DNA of 64,000 bases from Tipula vernalis (taxonomy: Eukaryota > Arthropoda > Insecta > Diptera > Tipulidae): NCBI GenBank assembly GCA_958295665.1, contig OY282558.1, forward strand, positions 23,001,409-23,065,408, written 5' to 3'. The first letter of the stretch is position 1. Every line of letters starts with the position of its first letter. Both the position numbers and the translations under genes were made by a program. Below the pieces are notes generated by a model that saw only the letters and a program-made list of their open reading frames with translations, did no database searches and was not told the origin of the DNA. Of this stretch, positions 50,823 through 62,170 are shown one piece after another.

Positions 50823-52770
50823 GAAGATACTTTAATTAATTTAAACAAGACACGCTAGAATTTTTTCGTCGACATTATAGTTTTATTGAACTAACCTCCT
50901 TTTATGCAGTCGCCATCTCACAAAAAAAAAAAAAATGGTCTTCCGATTTAAATAAATTCTCTAATCTCGCTGATCAGTAATTTTGATTAAACACGTTACA
51001 CTAAACGGTTGTAATTAGAGTCAAGGCGAAAATTATTATCTTAAACCAGAACAATGATGTATTTTGTCCAAGATAATCTCTATAAATATTTCGGCTTTTT
51101 TGCAAATTAATTTAAATTTAAACAGGAAATTTACCATTTTGTTGTATTACGGATTTCGCGACATGTCTTCATTGTTTGCGGCTATATTTATCGTAATAAA
51201 ATCATTGAACCATTTCTTAAGTAGAATATTGTAATTGTTAGTACTCCATATATTACACAATTCATCTCGTATTTAACAAAAAAATAATCAATCCGAGCAG
51301 GAAAATAGTTTATCAATTCGAAGCGGAAGTTTGATAAACGAAAAATGCGCTATACGTACATGGTCAAGGGTATAATGGAAGGATTATTTTTCAAAGCCAT
51401 ATTTGGTAATAGTTTAAATGCATTTCAATCGATCGGCCATATAATTTTATTAATCAATATCGATATACAAATGGACTTGGTATTGTTCTGTGGTCTGACT
51501 AATTCATTTTCGTTTTCAGTTAATTACCAAACTACCATTTGTAACGTTCTGCGTTCGTTCGCATATCTATTTAGTATTTATCTGACGTACACTCGTAAAC
51601 ACATACCAACCATTCTTGAATATTAAATATACATATGTATATATAGTTTTAACTAAAATTATGATTAATAAAATAACATTTATATTTTGTACAAGTATGT
51701 ACAGTGGATAGTTTTTCATTTATACATATAGTTCTATAAAAATTAACAGTAATCAACTTTTAATTATTTTTATTTTTAGTTTATTGTTTTTTTAATTAAA
51801 TAAATACAAAAAAAAAAACAGCATTTGTAATTATCAAAAATAGTAACATAATAAATGAAAACCAAAATTAAACGAAGCGAAATGCAAGTTTTAAGATATA
51901 AAAATAATAACGGCATAATACGTTATTAAAAATAATTAGTCCGCTACGGATTTAATAAGATTAAAGAAATTTGTATATGAAAAATAATAATTAATGATTA
52001 GCGAAATAGGTAAACCCCGCAGCAGATACGGTTGATTAACAAAAATGAATGCGAAATATTTGATTTTGAGACCTTAAATATTTATTTGGTCATAACCTAA
52101 TTAAACTTAAACTCAATCGCCTTTAGCAAAGCCTACAAATGGTTTCTACATTTTACATGGGCTAAATATTTAATTTTGCTTTAAATGTTTCAAGCCGTGG
52201 TCCCGAGTTCCGTTCTGTGTCAAATCGCTTTGAAAAATTTATCCCAGACATTTGGAAATTTGAAAGATACGAATTTCAGGAGAATAATTCTTCATTTTCA
52301 ACTAAGCAATTTAAAAATTTCCACTCTAAAATTTTAAGTAAATTGCTAACAATTCAAATTAAACCTGGTAAAAAACGCGAAGAGTCGAAAATCTATCTCA
52401 ATCTGTAATTTAATAAAGCTCAAAAATCACTCAAAACTATAGATGTGTTCGACCAAAATCATGTACCTTAAATTGCTCAAGCAGGTAAATGGGTAGTTAA
52501 CCCTAATCAGCATGGGTAGAGCCTCGCAGCTAGCTAAAAAATAATAAAATAAATTTTTATGAAAACTGAGCTTTTTGAATTCTAATATTTATTATTTATT
52601 ACTCATACCGAATGTAGGCCTAACCCGCCCATTTTCAATTAAACAAACATAAAAGTATGCGTTGAGTCTCGTAGACTCAATAAATAATTAATTTCGGTCT
52701 AAAAGGATCAAAATTATTGAAATCCACTTTTCACGACGCTTTGAAAGTCCCTTAATCCGTAAAGCAACAA
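50820..52770. other. AT-rich sequence, no recognised gene
   Basis: Open frames at 51345-51626 and 52217-52408 show no domain, codon pattern or splice context. No RNA gene is visible. Confidence 0.45.
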
Positions 52771-52774
52771 AAAA

Positions 52775-53100
52775 AAATTGTCCGTCCGTCTGTCTGTCTA
52801 CGTACTCATGGTACCTCGAGAACGGCATGCCAATCTGTTTCTATGATTAAGGCATATACAATAATTAAAAAGCTTTTGGAAGCTGTACGTCAATGGGATC
52901 TGATACCTGCCATATGAATTGACCCAAAATCACATGGTACCACGTTGATCAATTTTTAATATATGTTGGTTTGAGAATTGCGTTGGGCGTCGAGTTCAGC
53001 AATTTTTTATAAATGCTGGTTCGAGGATTGAGTTGGGGTATGCCCAGTTGAGTTTCAGTTGAATTGCGGTTGGGTTAGGGTTTAGTGAGCAATCGAGATT
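52775..53100 (+). repeat. Dispersed compound repeat, copy 2
   Basis: The segment starts GTCCGTCCGTCTGTCTGTC, then AAAAGCTTTTGGAA and ACCTGCCATATGAATTGACC, then GTTGAGTTGGG-like repeats, then AGGGTTTAGTGAGCAATCGAG. These landmarks match copy 1 at 43945-44290 in order and spacing. Confidence 0.7.
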
Positions 53101-53260
53101 CCCGGGTTCGATTTCCGGCGATCACAGGAAAAAAATGTCACAATTAGGGGTTGTGTTGTAGGTGTGTGTGTGTGTATGTTTCTGTAGGTTTGTGTTTTGA
53201 AGGCCCAAGACCCATACAAATTTCCTTCTCCTTTCTCTTCCCAATAAGAAGTGCTGTGTG
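53088..53260 (+). repeat. Possible tRNA-derived SINE-like module
   Basis: GGTTCGATTTCC at 53105-53116 matches the pol III B-box (GGTTCGANTCC) apart from one extra T, inside a tRNA-like CCCGGGTTCGATTTCCGG arm. Upstream, AGTGAGCAATCGAG could be the remains of a D-arm to anticodon region, but I cannot point to a clear A-box. A short (TG)n run follows at about 53163. The module continues the compound repeat at 52775. A tRNA-like origin is an inference. Confidence 0.35.
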
Positions 53261-53820
53261 TTTGTTAAGATGAGGGTTAGCTTGGGGTCGGGTTAGAGGT
53301 TGAGTTGGGAGTTGAATTGGGGTTGAGTTGAGGTTAAATGCGGTTTCAGTTGCTGATTTAAGTGTGGAGTTGTGGGTTGAATTGGAGGTTAGCTTAAGTG
53401 GGGACAGTGTTCATGTGTGCATGTAGTTTTCGGGCGTTGTTGGTTTGAGGATTAAGTATGGTGTTGAGTTCATGGTTTTTGGTTCAGTTAAGGTTTGAGG
53501 TTGAGTTATAGTCGAGGTTATGGTGGGGTTGAGGGTTGATTACTAATAGTTGCGGGTTTATTGGGAGGTTACATTGAGTTGATTTGAGTTGAGTTCATAA
53601 ACTCTAGTTGATTCTGGGATTAAGTTGGGGTTAAGTTAGCTTGTGTTTGGGTTGAGTTGGGGGTTCGTTTGAGCATTTATTTGGGGGTTGATTGGTAGAT
53701 TAAGGATTGATTTGAAAGTTGATTCGGGGTTGAATTGGGATTGAGTTGAAGGTTCGGTGTCGGCCGTTGATTTGGTGATTGCGTTGTAAATTTAGTGGGT
53801 TAATTTTCAGGCGCTAAGTT
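53260..53820 (+). repeat. Degenerate GTTGAGTTGGG minisatellite
   Basis: Dozens of loose repeats of GTTGAGTTGGGGTTGAG-type words run to about 53815, interrupted by unique bases. The same word family appears in the compound repeat at about 44118-44240 and 52970-53060. Confidence 0.75.
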
Positions 53821-56800
53821 CTGATCATCTCATGAGGTTTCAACCCTTTATATTTTCAATATAAACTAAGGATAACATCATATTTGATCATTTTAAACTT
53901 GGTACGGAAAAAGTTCAGCATTTTAGTCCTTTTACTAATTACTGGTAGAATGGAAATTCTAGAAGATTTACTTCCCAAGCGTGAAAGCCTAATGAATGAA
54001 ATGTTTTTGGTGTCAAAAGTTGAACTTTGCTCAGGAACAAAATCAAGCCGTAAGTTTTTATCGTCAATGCACCATAACCCCACAATAAATTAAATATTAT
54101 TTTATGCTAATTTTATTAAATACGGGGAATTAAGGGGATGGTTGATACTCTGCATCATCCGTAACACGCCTTTTCTTAAAAAAAAAAAACAAAAAAAAAA
54201 TCCAACCAATGACCCCTGGCGTTACTTTATAAAATATAGTTGTGAGTAAAGCCGCAGTACAATTGTAATGCTACAGCAAGCCAATGACAATTTCAAAATA
54301 TTTTTTGTAAATTTAGAACAGGACCTGGTTTACCAAATAGAAATAGACGCAGAACCAATTCCAATAATAAATTTTGTAGAAGTTTCATGTGATGATTATT
54401 TGGTCTTTAACATATAAAAGAACTTTTGCAGGTAATTTGTAAAATTGCTTTTTTTAAATGTAGAATTTTTCCATTTTGCTTTAAAAATTACATACGAGTC
54501 CGAGAGACCATCGCATGCGAATTTTATTTCAAATAAACGCATTCGATATGAAATTGGATTTAAAAAATCACTCAATAATTCAAATTCAAATTTTATCAGT
54601 TTTTTCATGGTAAACGTTTATATGTTTAGCATACCATATTATACCGTATTTCTCATTTTAACTCAAAAATAATTATAATCCAAATACACTCAAAATGAAA
54701 AATCGCTTCACAAATATAATTTGTATTATTTTGAAAATAATTTCTGCATTATTGTTTTCTAAAGAGAAGTATGTTTTAGAAATTGAGTGACAAAAATTGA
54801 GTGAAATTTTTAGTTTTGTTTTATGAAATTTAACACTTGATTTTCTTTTAGTAACTTCTGTTACTTAACCAAATTTGCTGAAAAATCTTCACCAATTTGA
54901 TTGTTTTGCTGACTAATTCAATTTACAAAATCCAGTAATCTCAAACTATAATGTGCAGCTACTATTTTTGAATGATTGAACTCGAAGACAAGTTCTGTTC
55001 AAAATGGAAATAAAATAGAGGTGTCCTCTTATCACCACTGATACACCGACACAATTTTTGACTTTACCGATTCGGCATTCTAAAGAACGTTTTCTGATGT
55101 TTCTAGTTTACCGTATTTATTCATAAAGATCGACAAAATATAATGTGGAAGCCTATAGGAGAACCAGGTGTTGAATCAGCGGCCGTTATCCGCAATGGTG
55201 ATCCTTATTTCTCTATTTTATACAAGCAAATAAGTAATGTTACATGTAATGAGTATGGATAAAAATACCATTAAATTTACTTTGGAGGGAAAAGGTTATC
55301 AGTAGCCCCGTATTCAAGCTATGGATATAGTAACGGAATCTATTTAGTAAAACCGTCTAGCAATTTAAACGATAAAAAATTCCGCCGACTTTTTCTTTTG
55401 CTTAAGCCACTTACATACAAAGGGCAACTTCGTTTAAGCTTTTTTCATCAATTAGCATGTTCCAGTTTTAGTAAAAATTGGTCAACCGGAAATGGCAACT
55501 TCAAACAAAAAAAAAATAATAAAAAAATTGAATTTGTAAACAATTTGCTTAGTAATAAGTCTATCAAAATTCTCCGTTCGTTAAAGAAAGTCATGTTTTG
55601 GCCATACTATTTTTTCCTTTCAGAAGAAATTAAAAAAATAAATTCACCCAAAATTTAAAATTCGAATTTTGTATCGGTTCTTAATATTGCTAATTGAGGG
55701 TCTCATTTCACTTCTTACATTTTAAATTCGGTTAAACAACGGGTAAAATGAAATGATGTAAATGAAAGCCAGCCAGGACATATATTTATGGTAAAAAATA
55801 CGTCAAATAACATTTTTTGGAAATCATGTTTTAATTTTATGACTTTTATATACAAAGTGTAAAATATTTAAAAATTGCATGCACTTGGTGTAGAGTTTAT
55901 TGCTATAGAAAAAACTAATTATCTGAAAATTATGAAATTGGGTTAATTTTAAAGATAAATAAATAGGGATTTTGAGGTAATTATAAAAATGGTACCACCT
56001 TTAATTTCTTCTTTTCCCCAACAAAAACAAAAATTTAAGTTTATTTTAATAAGTGATAGTATAATAATGAGTAGCTTTAGAAAGTGTTGTAGGCCGTTTC
56101 CTGAGTCAAACCGTTCGAAAAATTTAAGAAATGTTAATGATAGTATTAAAATTCTGGGTAATTTCTTAATTAAGCTGAAAAATCTAATTCCTCCTTGATT
56201 CATTTCACTACAACAATCTAGCTTGCAAAAATGCAGCACAAGGGTTTCATTGGAACACCAAACAAAAGATTATTCATCCGACAAATTCCTGCACTAATAG
56301 CTGCATTATAATATTAGATTTCCTTCACCATGACACTATAGCAGTTTACTTGCTCATCGATAAATTGGTGAAGTTTTGGAAAACTAAAACTTCTGATTTA
56401 TCTAAATTTTATTATTGTATATTACTGATGGTGGGTGCAGTAACACGTTTTAAAAAATAAATTATTTTTTATGGATATAAGTATCTAAGCACTACTAAAC
56501 TAGTAGATTCAAGAATTTAAAAGCAATAAAGAGAACTCGCAATTTTCCCCCAGTCTCATTCCTAAATTGTGAAAATTACATATGTAAAATTTAAATTTTT
56601 AAATTGTAACTGTAAATTTTTGTCTTAAATTTCATTTTGAGATACAAAAAATTTTGCAAGAAAATGAAACTAGATGTTGCGCTGATTATTTAGTATGGCT
56701 AAAAAGTATTAAATGAGGAAGAAATAAAAAAAAAGAATAAATGAACGTGGGAGAAAGTTCAAAAAGGACGGTAAGGACGTTAAAAATGGTAGCCCAATTT

Positions 56801-58533
56801 TATAATTTGCGTATAATTAGTTTTGTTTCTATACCACGTGCATGCGATTCATAAATATATGGTACCATGTATCTTAAAAAAAAACAACAACAACTACAAA
56901 AAATGATGTTGCATAAAATGTTTGTTTAACTCAGAGCTACACATTCAAAACATAAAAATCAAAAATCATAAAATTAAAACATGACTTCCGGTCCCATATA
57001 AAGGATTTGTGTTTTAGAGCAGTTGATTTCTTCAAATTTATAGGAATGATAATTATAATTTTTTGAACTTAAACCTCAAATTTCTAAGAATCTACACCAG
57101 ACCAAGATTGTTAAATCCTTTTTAATACTCAGTAAAATCCTAAGTGAAATGGAAATGAAAACTTTCTAAATACCTGAATTTTCACAAAACCTAGTGAAGT
57201 ATTTATTATTTTGTAAAGGCGACATTATAAAAAATTAATAAACAAATAAATTTTTTAAATCTTGATCTCTAAAAATCAATACATTTTTATGGTATCTTGA
57301 AATTAAGATCAAGATCAATGTGAAATTATTTTTTTTTATTAGAGCTATTCACACATGCATATACATAAATTTAAGACAAAACAAAATATTTTTCCAAGAC
57401 GCTTAAAAAAACAAAACGACATAACGATGAGAAAGGTTTTTCTATTTTATCATAAAACCAATTTAGAAATGTTTGGATAATATCGGAATCATTTTGGCTG
57501 TTTACCAAAAAAATACTCATCCCAGTTTCTCAGTGTAATAGGAAGATAATCGGAAAATGACATTTTCTACGAAAATTACTAGACCCATAATACATTTTAT
57601 GAACGTTGACTCATGACTTGAGAAGAATTTTTTTTTTTCGAAAATAAATGGAATTCTAACTCGGCTTGGATTAACTTTGTATGCGCGCGCGATTGTATTA
57701 ATGAATCAACTTTGTTTAATTGTATTTTATTAATCTTAAACAATCATAAAGTATAATTGACTTGGGTTGAGTTTTGTATCTTTGACTCATATGGTAAAAT
57801 TAAATCATATATAAAAGATAAAACAGCACAGTACGCGCGCGCGACGAGACAAGATAAATATTTTGTACGTGTATATTGTGTGGATGGGGATAGTAGTTTT
57901 CTTATTTCAATGCATCTTCATTTTTCATGTTGGCTGTCTTATAATGTCTGTATCGTTTTATTGTAAGTCTATTTTAGGATATTTTATTTATAAAAAAAAA
58001 AAAAAAATGTTGCCTATGCATTTTCTTTCTTGTAAATTTCCAAAGAGCTGCAATAGCAGCAACTCGATAGATGTTTGGTGTTTTAAAAATAAATCAGAAT
58101 TTTCGTGTTTTTTTTGTGTATATTTTTTGAGTCTTTTTTTAGGTCTCCTGCAAACATACATAAGAGACGGATATTTTTGTACCATAATGCATTGGAAATT
58201 TCTTTTGTGAAAATGAATAACGAATATAAACTGGAAGTATGTATGTCATATACATACATGGGGCTCTTATTATGCTAGACGCTATCTACCTACCGAAAAA
58301 ATCACTGAAACAGAAATCGATAATTGAATTTTAATTTTCCAGCAAAAAAAAAATTCGCGCATTATTTAATATTATGCTTGAAAGAAGAACCAAAATTCTT
58401 ACAGTATTTCTTATGTATGTGCGTTCACAAGGCGATTATAGTTTATGACTCATACGTATCATATAATATTCGGTTTGTTGGTTAATTTTAAATACAAAAG
58501 AAGGAAGATGATATCAAATAACAACAGCACATA

Positions 58534-58538
<5 letters not shown>
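53821..58538. other. AT-rich sequence, no recognised gene
   Basis: Several open frames of 60-115 codons exist (for example 54445-54672, 55398-55658 and 55989-56198). They are low-complexity or lack motifs, and overlap frames of similar length on the other strand. CG-alternating tracts occur at about 57682 and 57835. No RNA gene is visible. Confidence 0.45.

Positions 58539-58586
<48 letters not shown>
58539..58586. repeat. (AT)n microsatellite
   Basis: About 46 bases of alternating AT. Confidence 0.97.
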
Positions 58587-58587
<1 letters not shown>

Positions 58588-60749
58588 AATCTCTATTATA
58601 TATTTATTTATGTACATAAAAAATATATAAGTGTTTCAGTTGGTTTGCAAGAAGAAGAACATTTTTGTATTCACATTTTCTTCGTTTTTTATTTGAGATG
58701 ATTATACGACTGAAACGAAACATAACAGACTGGAATAGTCGTTTATATAGTTTACATGTACTGTACATGTACTTTGTTTTCTGGACTCTTCAATAGTTTA
58801 TGGTGACCTTCTCTTTGTCTAATTTTGTTGATGACTAATATGTTTTGTTGTATGTGTGTACATACTTGATATGCGAAATTTGATTGCATTTCGATATGTC
58901 ATGTAGTTGTCTGTGGTTGAGGAAAAGGAAATTGCCGGATGGACGTGTATGTATTATATATTTAGGAAGTAAGTTAGGTTTTATGTTGGGTCAATTTTAT
59001 TACAGTATGTACACACGCATTTTCTATTATCGATTATACCATAATTAAGATATGAAAACATTTTTATTACGGCTGAGTCACATGTTTTTGGAAAACATAA
59101 AAGACATTTTTCCTGTCGTCTGACAACCGGTCCGCATGCCCCAAGAGAAAAACATCGTAATTTGTTGTTATTTAGTTTTCTCCGTATCTAATAAGTAATG
59201 GAAACAATTTTTATTGAAAATCGAATATTCTCCTTCTTATTTCTTATCGTATCGAAATAGTTTTATTTGTCTGGAATTTTTATGCTCCAGTTAAATCATA
59301 TCGATCATAAATATTGGTGTTGTATATACGTATGTACGCTAAGAGCAAATGAAGGTGGGTCAAAGTCGTAAATAGACGTTGCTGTTCGTTCCGTTGGAAG
59401 AAGAGTTCAACCAATTTTTTTTTTGATTTTTTATCAGAAACCATAGTTCGATCATTACATAATCGAAAGCTTTATTCTGAGAATATTAAAGCCCAGTTTG
59501 AACTTTAAACCTTAATACAAATGATTTTAAGTTTTAGAACTTTTCGGGGTTTAGGTGAAAGAATTAAAAGCTTAAATTATGTTCCATCTTTCTTTGATTT
59601 AAAGGATGACAGTCTTAATTTAAAGGGTTGCTGTTGAAGGGTTGAGGAAAATTATTAAATAAATAAATTTTAATTCACTTATTAATTATCTATGTACATA
59701 GTTTTTTAATTATTTATAATCCTTTATTTTACCAAAATATTACTAAATATACCTTTATTGCTAAGGTTAGAGCTGATGTTTATCTGATATTCAGACCACA
59801 TTTGCGAATTATGCGAATTAGGGTAATGAACGAGGAAGTGATATTTTTGCTTCAATTTTTCGATAAATAATTCCACGTAACAGGATGACGAAATTTTCCT
59901 GACTTCGTGTTTGCTGTATATCCGACAATACCAAGTCGTTATTAAAACTGTTTATATTTCTTAAAAATTCAGCTATCTCTACTAAATCAGTTTGACCCAA
60001 AATACTATTTAGTCCTAAGTTATCACTAAAGTTTGATATAACACTTGAAGTGTAGGTACTTGAAATGTGGAATGGGGAGTTTATATTTCTAAACCACCTT
60101 TCTCAAATATTTTTATTACTTTAATTAAAGGTCTCATTGAATGGTGATTTCCAACCTCTTTGATATCTTTTGACTTTACCAAACCTGCAACAAAAATATT
60201 GTTTGTGAAAATGTGTACTAAATATCAAATAATCAATGTTTTCCTGCATGTGAACTCAAAGGATCATTTATTTCGAAGTCATCTACAGTTTGTTTTTGTT
60301 TCCACTAAAATATTAATTAAAGTTCGTTCCAGAATATCGGTTGCTTCGAGTATTAAAAAAGGATTCGGTTTTGAGTAGAAGCCTAAATGTTCGATATGTT
60401 TGGAAACCTACATTACGTATTTATAAGTTCGAACGGATTATTCAGAACGCTTATTCGATTTAATTCTTTTGCCAGATAAAAGTTTAGAAAACGGGAGTAA
60501 AAATGAACTAATAGGTTTAAGCTTTAGTGTAAGTTGTATAACATATTTTTGTACATGTTCATGATTTGTTACACCAGACTTATTTAAATTTATTGAATCT
60601 TCTGGAATTTCATTGGATTTGACTGTAGATATATTTTATAATAAATACTTGAGGTATAGTTTGCCCTTCGAATGATTTAGTTTCATTGTTTGTTTTAAAT
60701 TGGTATAAAGATGTACACACATATGGACACACATATTTGTAGTTAATTT
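58587..60749. other. AT-rich sequence, no recognised gene
   Basis: Open frames near 59818-60000 (minus) and 60160-60378 (plus) carry no domain I can name. Given the transposon relics on either side they may be further decayed repeats. Confidence 0.4.
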
Positions 60750-61480
60750 CAAACTTCTACAAAGTAGAGTATTTCAGGCAAGCATTTATTTCGTCCGCTG
60801 GTATCAATCGAGGAATTAAAGGTAATATTTGCCTGAAATCTCCTGCAAGCAATATTAATGCGTTCCGAAATTGTCTGATGTTTTCACGCAAATCTTGCAA
60901 TGATCAATCAAGAGGCTCGCGCGGTTTTTTGTGTGCCATTGTGCATTTATCACAAACAATAAGTTTGCATTTCTGCAATCCTTTTCCCATGTCGGATGCT
61001 TTGGAAATGTTGCACGTGGGAGTTTTAATGAATTGCATGTTCCGGACGACGCGAGAGCTAAAGGCTATATCATTTTGGCTTCGAATTGCTGCCCGATTCA
61101 ATCTAATTAGGCACGTTTTACCAGCAGACAAGAAGATTTCTCCAGCCTCATTATTGACCATGTGAATTTTTGATCGTAAATACCTTTTTGCTCAAGCGTT
61201 AGCTTAGAAATATTTGATTGCACGTACGACAAAAGATCACCCATATTGTAATTTTATTCATGACATGGCATTCCCAATTGATTGAGAACTTTGTTCGCGA
61301 TTTTTAAGCACAAATCTTCAATCATTATCAATGCTTCGTTGTAGATTTCTATTGTGAGGAGGAGAGCAGGCGGTCAATATTATTGGAAACAATACACGAA
61401 TTCGATTTGGACGTGATGCGTTATACGCCAATCCCAGTATCGGTCGTTCTCAAATAAATTTGTAAAGCTTGACATGTTGG
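60750..61480 (-). pseudogene. Helitron-type (PIF1-like) helicase relic
   Basis: Read on the minus strand, a helicase segment appears in order: YNEALIMIEDLCLKIANKVL, LNQLGMPCHE, a damaged Walker A region (FLSAGKTCLIRL), IRSQNDIAFSS, TPTCNISKASDMGKGLQKCK, LIVCDKCTMAHKKPREPLD, SLQDLRENIRQFRNALILLA and GDFRQILPLIPR. The DE of motif II has become DK, and the GGTGKT loop has lost residues, so ATPase function is gone. The phrase TPTCNISKxSxMxKxLQKCK is typical of the Helitron Rep-helicase family. No Rep domain or Helitron ends were found. Confidence 0.83.
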
Positions 61481-61585
61481 AAAAACGTTGGAACGAGCAC
61501 ATTTACCAACAGCCTGCGAAAAATGAAACATTTATTTTGATTGGGATGCACGGTGTACAGTCTACCTATCGCCTGCCTGCATTCC

Positions 61586-61589
<4 letters not shown>

Positions 61590-61639
<50 letters not shown>
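61590..61639 (+). repeat. (CT)n microsatellite
   Basis: About 49 bases of TCTCTC, placed directly between the Helitron relic and the LINE relic. Confidence 0.97.
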
Positions 61640-61642
<3 letters not shown>

Positions 61643-62170
61643 CAAGACATGGTCAATAATCATGAACTTAATACTAAAATGTCAGTGGGCCCTGATGGTA
61701 TTCCCTCATTACTCTTAAATAATTGCGCCGAAGACTTAAGTGGCCATTTAGTTCAGTTTTTAATTACATCCTTAGGCAAGGTATTTTTTTCCAGTGCTGG
61801 TAACCCTCGTATGTAATTCCAGTATTTAAATTCGGGGCAGTTGAGAATTTGAGAAATAAAACCGTTTTTTTTCTGGTAGATCAACGACAACCAATCTTGC
61901 GGTATTTGTTAATGATACGATATCCCGTTTAGAAAAAGGTGCCTAAGTAGACACTATCTATACAGATTTCAGCAAGGCCTTTGACAAAATTAATCACAAA
62001 TTATTAATTGATAAATTAATTAAAGTGAATTCTAATTTTATTCCTATAAAATGGATATCATCTTATTTGTCGCAAAGGTCTCAACTGGTACGTATTGGGC
62101 AAAATTATTGTGAGAAGTTTACAGTCTCATCTGGTGTTCCTCAGGGTTCATTTAGGTTCATTATTATTTA
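61640..62170 (+). pseudogene. Jockey-type LINE reverse transcriptase relic
   Basis: The RT motifs run in order with frame changes: KMSVGPDGIPSLLLNNCAED (RT1), VIPVFKFGAVENLRNK, AVFVNDTIS, VDTIYTDFSKAFDKINHKLL (catalytic palm A), KWISSYLSQRSQLVRIGQ and VSSGVPQGS (motif B). The sequence diverges before the YADD motif. Both ends are truncated and a stop lies between motifs. This belongs to a different LINE group from the relic at 27040, since it has SGVPQGS rather than the AKGxPQxGVL form. Confidence 0.87.

Noticed and set aside
50606..50848. Frames crossing the (AT)n tract on both strands
   Set aside because: The IYIYIY run is produced by the dinucleotide repeat.
51345..51626. Plus-strand frame of 93 codons rich in hydrophobic residues
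   Set aside because: No domain, no conserved motif and no splice context. It is typical of AT-rich noise.
53090..53125. A functional tRNA gene
   Set aside because: Only a B-box-like arm is present. No acceptor stem, clear A-box or anticodon loop could be assembled.
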